Shown here piece by piece: positions 1 through 10,656 of a stretch of DNA of 64,000 nucleotides. The stretch is from Oncomelania hupensis (lineage: Eukaryota > Mollusca > Gastropoda > Littorinimorpha > Pomatiopsidae), in the NCBI GenBank assembly GCA_036898135.1, contig CM072516.1, forward strand, positions 20,450,693 to 20,514,692, in the 5' to 3' direction. The notes under the pieces are model-generated. The model worked only from the letters and a program-made list of their open reading frames with translations, had not been told where the DNA came from and did no database searches. How positions within the stretch are numbered: the stretch's first letter is position 1; the number at the start of each line of letters is the position of its first letter. A program made the position numbers and the translations under genes.

Positions 1-520
1 TCGTTTATCCACGCAACCCGTCCAATCAGCACACAAGTCACTGAGTCTTCGTATGAAGTTCTCCACTTTTATTCAGCACACATCAACAACTGCATACAAT
101 CGCCTTTGTACACTTTTACAACAACGCTACTACTCAACAACAAAACAGTGCGGCACATTATATAGCCTCTCTCTTATCCCGAACACCCTGGATCAATCGC
201 GTATGACGCAATTTAACCAATGCTTCTAACTTCGTCATCAATGTCTTACGTCATACATCTTTCCTTTCTGTCCAAGCATGTTCTCAAAATTTCTAGGCTT
301 TCTCGCGAAGCTTCTATTGACAGCAAACAGGTAAAGCTAGAGAATTCTCCAACAATATCGACCAACTAAAACTACCAACGTCACACAACGCCTCCTCTAA
401 CCACAACGCAAACTCAAATCAAAGGTAAATAACCTCTATTATTGAATACTTTGCAAAACGAAACGATTAGATCTATCGTGCGTGCTTTAGACATACTATC
501 CTTCGCGTTTCAACGTAACA
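1..520 (-). mobile_element. LTR of Gmr1-like family 2, cut by window edge
   Basis: Reverse complement of the LTRs at 45557-46192 and 50536-51171, diverged but alignable throughout. Its outer end reads TGTTACGTTG on the minus strand at 520, matching the terminus of the other copies. About 90 bp of the opposite end lies left of the window, so solo versus full-length element cannot be decided. A TATATAA box (minus strand, about 158-166) corresponds to the promoter position in the copy at 59534. The LTR is inserted inside the endonuclease coding part of an RTE-like LINE. Confidence 0.88.
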
Positions 521-778
521 GAGTCTATTGGAGACTGGGCGGCAACCCATGACAGTGGCTAGAATGTTCTTGTGGACCAAGAATCCAACTCCGTGTTCGT
601 GCCTGTCATCTCTACCGCTAAAATAAAGCTTGTGGCCTTTGTCGGTCGTTGTTTTACATATGCCTTTCCCGCGCAGTTCGCTGATCCCTAAACCGTTCCA
701 TCGATAGTGGTCCATCTCGTGGGCCAGTTCTAATTTTCCCTCCTCATTTAAGGTCCTTACATTCCAGGTTCCTAGACG
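521..778 (-). pseudogene. LINE endonuclease N-terminal fragment
   Basis: The frame encodes the beginning of an apurinic-like (EEP) endonuclease of a non-LTR retrotransposon, the domain that nicks target DNA. Visible motifs are GTWNVRTL, MDHYRWNGLGISELR and GVGFLVHKNILATVMGCRP. Compared with the copy near 38,900 it has lost one codon in GKLEEL. It runs directly into the LTR at 520, so everything downstream (catalytic D/H motifs, RT) is missing here. It cannot be functional. The family match is strong because the same protein segment is present in the second copy. Confidence 0.8.
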
Positions 779-1187
779 ATGTTATTTCTGGCTAAGTTGT
801 CCATCAGTAGCACACTTATTGCCTCCGTCCTGGTGGCCAACGGAAGGCGTGGACCTTGTTGATCCGGGCGACGACCGATCCGGCATGGAGTAAATGGTTT
901 TATTCATCATGCCGTGTGTCTTGGACAAGAAAGACCTGGCAGTGCCCAATCCTTTCCAGGCTGTTGGCCAAAGCCGATATCCATGAACACAGTGTGGCTC
1001 GCCTTGGCCCTGAGCACGGGGTCGTTGAACCTGTAGTAACATGAGGTTCCTCTGTCCTGGCCGGTGACTTCTGTTTAGAAGACTTTCGCCCAGTGATGCC
1101 GTGCTGACATCACCCCTGTTAGTCGCCTCTTACGACACGTGGGGAAACGTTGGGTCTATTCTAATCAGTGCCCGAACCCACAGGGCT
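521..1187 (-). mobile_element. 5' end of RTE-like LINE (leader plus endonuclease start)
   Basis: Read on the minus strand it begins at 1187 with CCCTGTGGGTTCGGGCACTG, a leader shared with 38655-41060. It then enters an endonuclease (EEP fold) reading frame starting near 775 with the motif GTWNVRTLNEEGKL. Both copies stop at the same CAGGGC boundary, so this is probably the true 5' terminus. Upstream of the endonuclease both copies also share a readable stretch (YRLWPTAW, then MNKTIYS), which may be an N-terminal extension. An LTR interrupts the element at 520. Confidence 0.82.
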
Positions 1188-1189
1188 CC

Positions 1190-1300
1190 ATTTACACTTA
1201 TTTATTTATGTATTGTGTCACTTTTATATAGCACTTTTCCAGCCCAAGAGCTGCTCAAGGCGCTGATTAATACATGATCAAGGCGACCGCTAGCAACCTT
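1190..1300 (-). mobile_element. SINE/L2-type LINE tail fragment
   Basis: On the minus strand it reads GCGCCTTGAGCAG, then GGAAAAGTGCTATATAAA, then TAAATAAATAA. The order (GCGC-TTGAG, a spacer, AAGYGCTATATAAA, short tail) matches the ends of the SINEs at 41730 and 44750 and of the L2-type LINE ending at 30240. I see no tRNA-like head next to it, so it is a truncated copy or an LINE 3' end. The stretch 1301-1541 beside it has no feature I recognise. Confidence 0.45.
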
Positions 1301-1541
1301 TGGGCGTGTAGTCTGATGCCGAGATGACTGAGCACAATCCTGGGTGATCCGTAATGTGGAGAAGGAACCTAATGCGTGCTTGGTGTATTTGTAAAGTCAG
1401 CACTCACCTGTCTAGAACGTGAGCGTCAGCATCTTTATAGTCCGTGCAATGTAATGCATGCGTGCAAAGACTAGAACTCTGTTTATACTCATCTTATATC
1501 TACTTAGCACAAAATTGTCTGTTTATATTTTCCACAATCAC

Positions 1542-1699
1542 ATCACAATTGTCTGTAAACATTTCTCAATAATTACTCACATCACAAGTGTCTGTAAACA
1601 CTTCCCAATAATTACTCATATCACAATTGTCTGTAAATATTCTCTCCATATTTACTTACATCACAATTATCCGTAAACACTTTCCCCCTATTTACTTAC
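1542..1699. repeat. 39-40 bp tandem array, 4 units
   Basis: Units begin ATCACAAKTGTCTGTAAA at 1542, 1581, 1620 and 1660. They are diverged and abut the 60-bp array that follows, which starts with the same ATCACAAT word, so the second array may have grown from this one. Confidence 0.85.
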
Positions 1700-2062
1700 A
1701 TCACAATAGACCTTGTGCACATGTCTGCAGTCACGTATACACAGAGGACATTGTCTCATATTACAATAGACCTTGTGCACATGTCGGCAGTCACGTATAC
1801 ACAGAGGACATTGTCTCACATTACAATAGACTTTGTGCACATGTCGGCAGTCACGTATACACAGAGGACATTGTCTCACATTACAATAGACCTTGTGCAC
1901 ATGTCGGCAGTCACGTATACACAGAGGACATTGTCTCACATTACGATAGACCTTGTGCACATGTCGGCAGTCACGTATACACAGAGGCCATTGTCTCACA
2001 TTACAATAGACCTTGTGCACATGTAGGCAGTCACGTATACACAGAGGACATTGTCTCACATT
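1700..2062. repeat. 60-bp tandem array, 6 units
   Basis: Six nearly identical 60-bp units with the core ACCTTGTGCACATGTCGGCA followed by TCACGTATACACAGAGGACA. Because 60 is a multiple of three, several frames stay open over the whole array on both strands. The ORFs there are products of the repeat and not genes. The next stretch (2063-2233) is unassigned. Confidence 0.92.
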
Positions 2063-2233
2063 CAGGGAAGTAAGGAGGGAAGAGTTGTAAACTAAAGGCA
2101 GATTGTGAAAGGCGAAGTGACGAAATGGAAACATTTGACTTCTGTTGCGTCCATAGATGTTCAAGGCAACGCGATAGGCAAGAGAAAAGGGACAATTCTG
2201 CTCTTTTTTTCAGAATCATCACCTATTCCCTTG

Positions 2234-2428
2234 TCCTGTCCCATCACTCGGGAGTCGTAGAGGCAGCACAGGTGACCGTTTAAACAGCGTACTAAAACTT
2301 TCTCAGTCCTCAGCAGCCCTCATGGGTTCGCTCAGTGTCAAGCCAGGAAATTCACAAATGATTTTCCGATCCTCTTTTTCTGTCTCCCTCTTCTTCTGTT
2401 TACATGTGCCGTGCCTTCAAGATGGTCT
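2234..2428 (-). mobile_element. RTE-like LINE 3' end fragment
   Basis: Minus-strand match to the 3' terminal coding and tail sequence of the RTE-like family (compare 22,790-23,025): the region encoding the RRGRPKKRWEDN, LTLSEAMRAAED and KRSSVVP motifs, decayed by substitutions. It is truncated at about 2428, where a TATCC-type microsatellite starts. Confidence 0.75.
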
Positions 2429-2488
2429 ATACTATCCTATCCTATCCTATCATATCATATCCTATCCTATCCTATCATATCCTATCCC
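2429..2488. repeat. (ATCCT)n / (ATCAT)n microsatellite
   Basis: A pentamer repeat equal to the minus-strand form of the GGATA tail that ends every RTE-like copy in this window. It lies at the 3' end of the next minus-strand fragment and is best read as that copy's tail. Confidence 0.88.
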
Positions 2489-2608
2489 GTCATTCAAAAA
2501 TCGTTGATGCATATACAAAAAACACCTTTTACCAGCGTACTCCATCTTTCTCTGTCCTCAGCAACTTTCATGGATTCGCTCAGTCTTAACCCAATCCATT
2601 CTCAGCTG
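2489..2608 (-). mobile_element. RTE-like LINE 3' end fragment with TATCC tail
   Basis: The minus strand reads the last roughly 40 codons of the RTE-like ORF (LSEAM and AEDRERW region, degraded). It is cut at 2608, where a plus-strand copy of the same family starts, making an inverted junction. Confidence 0.72.
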
Positions 2609-4343
2609 TGACAGATGCCGCCACTAAGATCATTGGCAAGCACAGACCAAAGAAGAAAATGTGGTTCACACCTGAACTTTTGGATCTGTGTGCTAAACGA
2701 AGACAGATCAAAAATAAAAAGTACCTCACAGGGAGCTGATGCTTACCGAAAAATCAACAATAACATCCAAAAATGCATGCACACAGCAAAGCTGAACTAT
2801 ATAGATAGAACAGCAGTGCCAGGTCATAGAGAATAGTTTGAACAAGAACAACAGCAAGGAGGACTACCGACTGTGAAGCGGCTAACAAGTGTTAAATAAC
2901 CCAAGGTCTCCATGATCCAAAGCAAGTCTGGCATATTCCTTACAGAAGAACAAGAAGTCTTAGACAGATGGACAGAGTACTGCTCTGACCTTTACAACCA
3001 CACACCAAACGGAGACCCATCAGTTCTAGCATGTCCCCAGAGCAGAGAAGAGGAAGAAATCCTCCCAATTCTCCTGAAAATAATACTCAACAGGTTGAAA
3101 CCACAAGCGGAACAAATCATAGCTGAAGAACAAGCAGGATTCATGGCAGGGCGAAGTACCACTGAACAGATTTTCAACCTCAGAATAATCTGTGAGAAAT
3201 ACCTACAGCACCAACAACATCTATATCATGTGTTCATAGACTTCAAGAAGGCATTTGACCGAATCTGGCATGCAGCTCTATGGGCAACCATGAAAGTGTA
3301 CAACATCAGCCCTAAAATTAAAGAAGTCATCAAAAGCCTGTATGACAAGGCTACCAGTGCAGTCCTCCATAAAAGCGTCATCGGGAACTGGTTCAGAACA
3401 ACAATCGGTGTGCGTCAAGGATGCCTACTCTCCCCAACACTCTTCAACATCTTCCTAGAGCGCATCATGTCGGATGCTCTTGCAGATCACGAAGGCACAG
3501 TCAGCATAGGGGGCAGAGCAATCTCCAATCTTCGTTTTGCGGATGATATTGATGGATTGGCTGGAGAGGAACAAGAACTTGAACAGCTTGTACAGAGGCT
3601 TGACACCACCTCCAGAGCTTATGGAATGGAAATAAGTGCAGAGAAGACCAAAATGATGACCAACAACACCAATGGCATCAACACGGACATCAAAGTACAA
3701 GGCCAATCCCTCAACACAGTGCACAGCTTCAAATATTTAGGAGCCATTGTGTCAGACAATGGGTCTCGACAGGAAGTCCTCTCCAGGATCGCACAAACAA
3801 CTGCTGCCCTGACAAGGTTGAAGCCCATTTGGAAAGACAGAACCATCAGTCTACATTCCAAAGTAAGACTGCTGCGCTCTCTGGTCATCTCCATCTTCCT
3901 ATATGCTTGCGAAGCATGGACCCTCACAGCAGATCTCCAACGAAGAATACAAAGCATGGAGATGAGGTGCTACAGAAGACTTCTGTGCATTTCCTATACC
4001 CAACACATCACCAACGTTGAAGTCCGACAGACCATCACACAAGCCATTGGACAACACGATGACCTGCTCACAGTGGTGAAGAAACGGAAACTCCGATGGT
4101 ATGGCCACGTCACCAGATCATCAGGCCTTGCAAAGACCATTCTGCAAGGCACAGTGCAAGGAGGTAGAAGAAGGGGGAGACCGAAAAAGAGGTGGGAGGA
4201 CAACATTCGAGAATGGACTGGTTTGACACTGAGCGAAGCCATGAGGGCTGCTGAGGACAGAGAAAGATGGAGTATGCTGGTTAAGCGATCATCTGTGGTG
4301 CCCATACGACCTTCGGGTTATGGGACAGGATAGGATAGGATAG
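2609..4343 (+). mobile_element. RTE-like LINE copy A, 5'-truncated
   Basis: Non-LTR retrotransposon copy beginning in the linker after the endonuclease (compare 36,350 on the minus strand). It runs through RT and the C-terminal domain to a GGATA tail at about 4325-4343. The first 300 bp are frame-broken; from 2912 a long ORF is open. The tail abuts copy B. The leftmost part overlaps no host sequence I can identify. Confidence 0.88.
2912..4333 (+). pseudogene. RTE-like reverse transcriptase with internal deletion
   Basis: An open frame of 473 aa. It shows RT motif A (FIDFKKAFDRIWHAALW, about residues 109-125), motif B (GVRQGCLLSPTLFNIFLERI), catalytic motif C as FADDIDGLAG, and a C-terminal region with FKYLGAIVSDNG, YACEAWTLTADLQRR, KKRKLRWYGHVTRSSG and RRRGRPKKRWEDN, as in DUF6451-type LINE proteins. 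Relative to copies near 21,500 and 35,900 about 260 bp are missing between ILPIL and LKIILNRLKP. This removes the N-terminal RT fingers yet keeps the frame. The endonuclease is absent. I judge it a dead but well-preserved copy. The ATG at 2912 is simply the first one in the frame. Confidence 0.85.
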
Positions 4344-5486
4344 GATCTCCGACAAGAAGTTGAGGCAGCAGTGCAATCACTGAAGAAAGGGAAGTCAGCG
4401 AGAGTGGACAACATACCCACAAAACCTTTTCAAGCAGGAGGAGAAGCGATGAAGCGCTAACACCATTATCTGTAACAAGATCTGGTAGAGGGGGAAGTGG
4501 CCTACACCACGGACCCAGTCGCTTGTCATTACTCTTCCCAGAAAGGGTAACCTTCAGGAATGTAAAAATTACCGCTTCATCAGCCATCCCAGCAAGGTTG
4601 AAACCCCAAGCTGAACAAATAACAGCTGAAAAACACGCAGGATTCAGGGCAGTGCGAAGTGCCACTGAACAGATTTCCAACCTCAGAATAATCTGCGAGA
4701 AATACCTACAGTACCAACAACGTCTATATCATGTGTTTGTAGGCTTCAGGAAAGCGTTTTGCAGAGTTTGGCATGCAGCTCTGTGTGTAAACATGAGAGT
4801 GTACGACATCCGCCCTAGCATTACTGAAAACATTAAAACCCTATATGACAAGGCTATCAGTTCAGTTCTCCACAACAGCGCCACTGGAAACTGGTTCAGA
4901 ACAACAATCTGTGTGCGTCAAGAATGCCCACTCTCTTCAACATTCGTCAACATCTTCCTAGAGCTCATTATGTGAAATGCCCTTGCAGATCACGAAGGCA
5001 CTGTTAGCATAGGAGGTAGAGCAATCTCAAATCTCCGTTTTGTGGATGACATTGACAGATTGGCTGGAGAGGAACAAGAACTTGAACAGCTTGTCCAGAG
5101 GGCTTGACACCACATCCAGAGCCTATGGAATGGAAATAAGTGCAGAGAAGACCAAAATGATGACTAACAACACCAATGGCATCAACATGGACATCAACGT
5201 TCAAGGCCAATTCTTCAACACAGTGCATAGCTCACAATATTTAGGAACCATTGTTTCAGACAATTCAAAAGGAAATCTGCTCCAGGATCACATAAACGAT
5301 TGCGGCCCCGACAAGGTTTGAAGCCCATTTAGAAAGACAGGACCATCAGTCTACATTCCAAGGTAAGGCTGCTGCGCTCCCTTGTCATCTCCATCTTCCT
5401 ATAGGCTTCTGAAACATGGACCCCCAGAGCAGATCTACAACGAAGAATACAAAGCATGAAGATGAGGTTCTACAGAAGACCTCTGG
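4344..5486 (+). mobile_element. RTE-like LINE copy B, degraded
   Basis: Starts immediately after the GGATA tail of copy A, at the EEVEAAVQSLKKGK region. It passes through RT (GFRAVRSATEQISNLR, FVGFRKAFCRVWHAAL, RFVDDIDRLAG) into the C-terminal domain and stops at the region encoding YRRPLD near 5486. Catalytic motif C reads FVDD instead of FADD. Stops and frameshifts (for example near 4974 and 5100) break the frame. The 3' end and GGATA tail are missing, and a Rex1-like fragment follows. Confidence 0.85.
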
Positions 5487-5558
5487 ACTTTAGGAGAGTC
5501 AAAGAGGTGGTCCAGCCAAGTGTTATTCATAATGAAGATGTCGAGATTGTTGACACAT

Positions 5559-5762
5559 GTAAAACTTGGGTTTGTTTTTCAACTCAGTGCAGAAAGTTCA
5601 AAACTCACACATGTGATTACTTTTCAGAATAAGATTGTCTTGAATGTTACTGTACAGGATAAGTTTTGAAATAACCAATATAAGCGATATTATTGATAGC
5701 AGCAAAAAATAATTAAACTACATGAAATATGAGAGTGGCCTTTCAATTAGTTTGAGTAGTAT
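5559..5762. mobile_element. Short insertion splitting the Rex1-like frame
   Basis: The Rex1-like reading is interrupted exactly within the DTYKYLG segment. The left part ends GTTGACACAT, the right part resumes ATAAGTATTTGG, and the two join in frame if the 204 bp are removed. The insert is AT-rich, has no ORF, and begins GTAAAACTTGGG and ends TTTGAGTAGTAT. No clear terminal inverted repeat is visible. A small non-autonomous transposon is likely but the superfamily is unknown. Confidence 0.55.
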
Positions 5763-6460
5763 ATAAGTATTTGGGCACCGTTTTTGACAGCAAGCTTAAA
5801 TGGAATGTGAACACACAGTTTATTGTCAAACGGAGCCAACAGAGATTGTACCTTCTCCAGAAACTGAAGTCTTTCTCTGTGGATTCTAAGATTCTCAGCT
5901 TGTTTTATCAACTTTTCATTGAGAGCTTGCTGACTTTTTCGTTTGTTTGTTGGTTCCACAGTCTGACTGTGAGGGATAGGAATAGCTTGTCCAGCATTGT
6001 ATTGTCAATGTCTGTTCAAAGATCATCGGTGTCAGGCAGAGAGACCTGGGTTCTTTCTGCGATCGGCAAATCGTCAAGAAGGCGAACGGAATTATTTGTA
6101 GACCAGAGCATGTTCTCGCGAGCGAATTCCTAGTGCTACCTTCCGGGCGCCGTATAGCCTTACCGACCTGTAAGGGTAATCGCCGCTTCCCCAGTTTTAT
6201 TCCTTGCGCAATTCGACTGCTAAATTTGATGCGATCATCTCCGCTTTAACATCTTCACTGCTGCCCTAATGCAAATTATTTATTTATTTATTTATTTAAA
6301 AAAATAAACGCTCGACGATGGCCCGATTCAGGGCTTGATTGATTGTTTATCGATCGATTGATTTGATGATTCATTGATGATATTCTTACCTTATTTTCTT
6401 ATTTTCATGTTTTTATTTTATTTAACTGTTTAACTGTCGGCGGTTAGTGTTCATGATGTG

Positions 6461-6520
6461 CGTGGTGTGTGTGTGGGGGGGAGGGGGGCGGGTGTGTGTG
6501 TGTGTGCGTGTGTGTTTGGT
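6461..6520. repeat. G-rich and (GT)n low-complexity tract
   Basis: GT-rich repeat containing GGGGGGGAGGGGGGCGGG, which could form a G-rich structure on the plus strand. It sits in the 3' UTR of the Rex1-like fragment. Confidence 0.8.
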
Positions 6521-6690
6521 TTATGTGTTATGGTAGGACATGTGCTTATGAAATCGTGTGATAAACTTTTAAATTTCACTGTTTTTTATACTTATTTATT
6601 TATTTATTTATTTTAATAATATGAGCTGCTTCTAAATCTTGTAATTGCCCTATGTGAATAAATAAAGTTGTATTGACTTGAATTGAATTG

Positions 6691-7003
6691 GGCATTTCCT
6701 GTACCCAGTATATCACGAGCAACGAAGTCTGAAAGAACATCACCAAAGTCATTGCACAACACGATGACATGCTCACAGTGGTGAAGAAACGGAAACTCCG
6801 ATAGTATGGCCAAGTCACCAGAGCATCGGGCCGTGCAAAAGCAGAAGAGGAAAACAGAAAAGGGGGTGGGAGGACAACGAGAATGGCATGGCTTGACACT
6901 GAGCAAAGCCATGAGGGTTGCTGAGGACAGAGAAAGATGGAGTACGCTTTTTAAACGATCATCTGTGGTGCCTGATCGACCTTCGAGTTACGAGTGGATA
7001 TGA
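6691..7003 (+). mobile_element. RTE-like LINE 3' fragment
   Basis: Plus-strand remnant of the C-terminal part: it reads KKRKLR, then a frame-broken YGQVTRASGRAK, then LTLSKAMRVAEDRERW and KRSSVVPDRPSSY. It lacks a clear GGATA tail (GGATATGATATT at 6996). A minus-strand piece of the same region follows. Confidence 0.78.
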
Positions 7004-7009
7004 TATTAT

Positions 7010-7160
7010 AGTCCATTCACGAAAGTTGTGCTCCCACCTCTTTTCCTGTCTCTCTACTTCTGCCTCGTTGCACTGTGTCTTGCAGTATGGTCTTTGCAAG
7101 GCCTAATGCTCTGGTGACCTGGCCATACCATCGGAGTTTCCGTTTCTTTACTACCGTGAG
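7010..7160 (-). mobile_element. RTE-like LINE fragment, inverted
   Basis: The minus strand matches the segment encoding the VKKRKLRWYGHVTR and WEDN region. Together with 6691-7003 it forms two fragments of the same part of the element in opposite orientation. Confidence 0.7.
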
Positions 7161-7726
7161 CATGTTAATCAATCAATCACATCTTTAACTTAATATCTGT
7201 TCACACATTTAGGCGATATTAGACATTGAAAATTTAGCTTTTAAAACATTTTAAGTATTTAAAAACATAATTTCAAAACAGCCTATAAAAGTCTAACAAA
7301 AGGAGATTTATCAATAACCTTCACAACGTCTCTAACATTTCAATTATATAGAACCATGTTTACACAATGTCCATATTCAGTCCATTTATTTTAAATATGT
7401 CTTTTAAAACTGAGCATTCAAACAGAAGGTGATGCATTGCTAGACTTGTATTTCATATACAATTAACATCAGCGTAGTATTTGGTGTTCCCTGCGTTACT
7501 TCTTTATTTATATATTAATTTAAAAAGTGGTCTTGAACTATTCCATATATAGAGATTCTGTATTGAAGGTATCAGACAGAAGTATTCCAAGATGCAAACA
7601 AAAGAAACCAATATCTCATTCGGGAAATGTGTGGTGGAACATTGATTGTGAATAAGCTGGTAATAATTTTTTTAAAGTAAACATCAAAATTGAATTAGGA
7701 ATAAAACAGTTGACAATTATACATTC
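7161..7726. other. AT-rich stretch, nothing recognised
   Basis: AT-rich sequence with no ORF above noise and no tandem structure. It may be the decayed 5' part of the LINE remnant that follows. Confidence 0.5.
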
Positions 7727-8450
7727 ATGAAACATCTTAAATTACATTATAACACAATTATTGCCAGTGTTAGGAAACATAATGGGCCAGAATTTTGCAT
7801 GTCAGATATAACCGAGTGGAAACATATGTGTAAGGTTTGGAGAAAAGTTAAAGGGATGAAACGTGGATTTACTCTACAGTCTTATCCTTTTACTTTGCAA
7901 GACAATATTGTTTTCCCTCATCTGAGGATAAAGCAGAAGCATTTACAAAACATTTCAAAGCAGAATATGAAGGTCCTATACCCCAATAATATGCATTATT
8001 TAAATGCTCCTATTAGTTAAGACAATTTTTTTTGAAACAATACAATATTTTTATCAAACAAAACTGCTGTTGGTCTAGATAGAATCTTTTATCAATTACT
8101 GAATCACTTGCCAGCTATATGGAACAAAATTGCTACATTCATTATGCCAAAGATGTTTGCAAAGTGAAATTCTCCCTAATTTCTGGAAGAAGTCTGTAGT
8201 TATTCCAGTACATAAGCAAGGTTAGTCTCGTAAATCATTAAATAATTATACCCCATTTGCATTGACGTCTGAAATTGGGAAATTATTGGAAAGAAATAAA
8301 CAGGTTAACTAAATTTTGTAAAAGAAATAAAATAAACCTTAACATAAAGCAGGGTTTACAAAGGGTCATTGTGCCACTGACTAATTTGTGAAAAAGACAT
8401 ATGACAGTATTTGGCATGCTAGACTGGTTTTTACCAAGTCAAATTTGTCT
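7727..8450 (+). pseudogene. Decayed I/Nimb-type LINE remnant
   Basis: The plus strand has a 97-aa frame at 7727-8020. Frame-broken but readable LINE text follows: TAVGLDRIFYQLLNHLP, then ILPNFWKKSVVIPVHKQG, NNYTPFALTSEIGKLLER and NKINLNIKQG. The order (GxD-x-Y-LLxHLP, FWKxSVVIPxxKxG, NYxPxALTSExGKLLER) is typical of the start of the RT domain in I/Jockey-group LINEs. It is very AT-rich and full of stops, so it is old. It resembles in style the fragments at 33775 and 62979, which may be other pieces of related elements. Confidence 0.65.
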
Positions 8451-9751
8451 TCTTGTGGACCATCTGGCATATTGACGCATATTATATTTGAAATGGTGTG
8501 CTTATTTATTTGAATCATTGCCACACTTCCAAATATATATATTTTTAGTGTTTTGGGTATTGGTGATGGAATTGAACAATATTCTAAATCACATCTTATA
8601 TACAGTGCTCTTTGCAACTTTTGTATGTCGTTGCTAGTTTGGAATAAAGGAGGAAAGTAATTTTGATTTGGTAATTTGTTAGTATTGAGATTTAGTGACT
8701 GTAAAGCTAATACAGCATAATTTTCCTGTGATACATGTTTTTAAAAAGACAGTAAATGTGTGCCTAGTGATGGCTATTCCACTAAAATAATTTTACTTTT
8801 TTTTTTCATTCTGTGACGACACGAGTTTTTTTATTAGAGATAGTTATATTTCGTGCAGAGTTGCACATCTCTACTATGCAGTGTATATAGATAGATCGGC
8901 AATTTTCTTTTATTGCGTATTTATGTAAGTATTTCTTGTTTCACGTGCATAACGCGAAAAAGGGCATATGCTGAGTTGGGAAAGGGGTTGCTGAACTCGA
9001 CTCGATCGTTTTCCTGTGTGCTGGTATGTGATGTAGCTAGCAGAGTCATTTTGGTTGCGTATGCAAGCAGACAGCTTTTTGACAGAGTAACGTTGTGACT
9101 GTGTGTCAGGTTAGACTACGTATTCTGTAAGGGTCTTTCTTCGAAGTGTTTCGAACCACCCAAAGTCTTGTTGCCTTTCGCAAATCTGGTGTTACCGGGT
9201 GATCACTACTTATGAAGGACCTCTTTGACTTTCATGACTTACCCTGAAACGTGGTTTTATTTCAATAAAAAAACTAAGGTACACCATTTCTTTCCAACAC
9301 TTCACAAACACATAACACGTTTTTCCAAGTTCGATTATTTTATTATATTCCGTTACTTTTTCCTCGAAATCGGAACGATAATTTGGCGATACTTTCCGTC
9401 GTGGTTACCAAAATAAAGTTAACTTTTTTAAAATTAACTTATCTCAAATTTTCGTCCTCGTTGAAATCGTTGGCAAATGAAGAAACCCGGTTCAAGTCGA
9501 GTAGAAGGAAAAGTTCAACAGAGCTGGAACTTGACGTCGATGTCGCCGTTAGATCTAATGGCTGTCCGTGACCCACCAGTAACTTCTGTAGCCCTCTTCG
9601 ACGTACAGTTCCATCGTAGAATCAGTCACCCCGATCATGAACAAGACATCAGAGAAGGATCCAGTGCAGTCTCGAAGATGAGATCGTCACGGAAACCCAA
9701 GACGAATAAAACCACAAAAAACACCTGCCGAACAAAACTAGTCTTAGATAT
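8451..9751. other. AT-rich region without recognised genes
   Basis: Contains only short ORFs (for example 8913-9098 and 9477-9782) without any motif I know. No repeat structure is evident. It ends at TTGCC, the target-site copy of the Gmr1-like element that follows. Confidence 0.5.
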
Positions 9752-9756
9752 TTGCC

Positions 9757-10609
9757 TGAAAATAATTTTCATACAAACTTAAACTCCTCCAGGTCCGGCT
9801 CTGCTTGGAAAAACATATTATGATTAATCAATACACCAGTTCTCTGAAAACCAACTGCATTCAGATGAACCAAATATCTTTCTCTGAAAAACAAATGCAT
9901 TCAAACGAACAAACTATTTTACTCCTCTGGAAAACAAATGCATTCAATGAATAAACTATTTTTCTTCTCTGGAAAATACATATATTCAATGAACAAATTA
10001 TCACACTTATCAATCTCCTTGGGAAATTATCTTGAATTAAGAAAAATCAAAATATTTACCCTGCGGTGCCAGAATTCAGCTAAAACTGATCAAACGCTGA
10101 GGAACAACTCATTTTCCTGGCCCAACCACATCAGACATCATTCAGCATCACGCTAAACTGTTGTTGGCATCCCATAGAACAAGTTGCCTCGGAGCTTGGG
10201 TAAAATCCTCCCTGTCCAGTCTAGAACTTCCTCCCAACTGATCTTCCGACAGTTTTCCTAACCGATTTTGCCTCAATTCCAATTCACCTAGGCTACCACA
10301 TTTTCATCATTAGAACAGCCAATGAAAACATCACAATGCAAAAAGTAACTATCACCTCAAATATTATATTTTATACAATTAATAGTTTACAACCTCTTTG
10401 CTTTCCCTAACATTTTATTATTGGAACTAATCACGATCCTTCACACAAAAGAATTATCAATAAAAATCGTCCATTTTATTCTTTTCCAAGAATACAAAAA
10501 ATTGACACGTAGCAAAACTGACGTCATATTCCTAACTCTACCACAGGCACTCTATATAAAAATTTGCACTTGGAAAATAAAATACTCGCGAGCGTTTCGT
10601 TTCGCGACA
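9757..10609 (-). repeat. 3' LTR of Gmr1-like element 1
   Basis: The right part (10003-10609) is a direct repeat of 19104-19715. On the minus strand the LTR starts TGTCGCGAAACG at 10609. The left limit is set at 9757 because TTGCC|TGAAAA there provides a TG/CA end and the same 5-bp flank as the other side. The segment 9840-9996 holds four imperfect units of about 40 bp (CTCTGGAAAACAAATGCATTCAATGAA). Confidence 0.8.
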
Positions 10610-10613
10610 TTAT

Positions 10614-10626
10614 GCCCCTCCTCTTG
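10614..10626 (-). promoter_or_regulatory. Polypurine tract of Gmr1-like element 1
   Basis: The minus strand reads AAGAGGAGGGGCA directly before the TGTCGCG start of the 3' LTR, as expected for a plus-strand DNA primer. Confidence 0.7.
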
Positions 10627-10656
10627 AGCTGAAACATCCATGTTTAAGCTATTCTT

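Larger units (their letters stand above)
5487..6690 (+). mobile_element. Rex1-like LINE 3' fragment with a 204-bp insertion
   Basis: The plus strand encodes DFRRVKEVVQPSVIHNEDVE up to about 5558. It resumes at about 5763 with KYLGTVFDSKLKWN and continues with RLYLLQKLKSF, LTFSFVCWFHSLTVRDRN and, after a frameshift near 6130, LPSGRRIALPTC. This is the C-terminal region after the RT domain in Rex1/Babar-type LINEs. The 3' UTR contains TTTA repeats and a GT/GGGG-rich stretch. It ends with AATAAATAAAGTTGTATTGA and a TTGAA-repeat tail at about 6690. Upstream RT motifs are absent. The clade is assigned from overall sequence character and is less certain than the fact that it is a LINE. Confidence 0.78.

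Noticed and set aside
1700..2062. CRISPR-like regular array
   Set aside because: Units are contiguous with no spacers, and the context is a eukaryotic genome.
2489..4343. Twin-priming origin for the inverted junction at 2608
   Set aside because: The inverted piece is from the 3' terminus of the family, whereas twin priming inverts a more 5' segment; two separate insertions are simpler.
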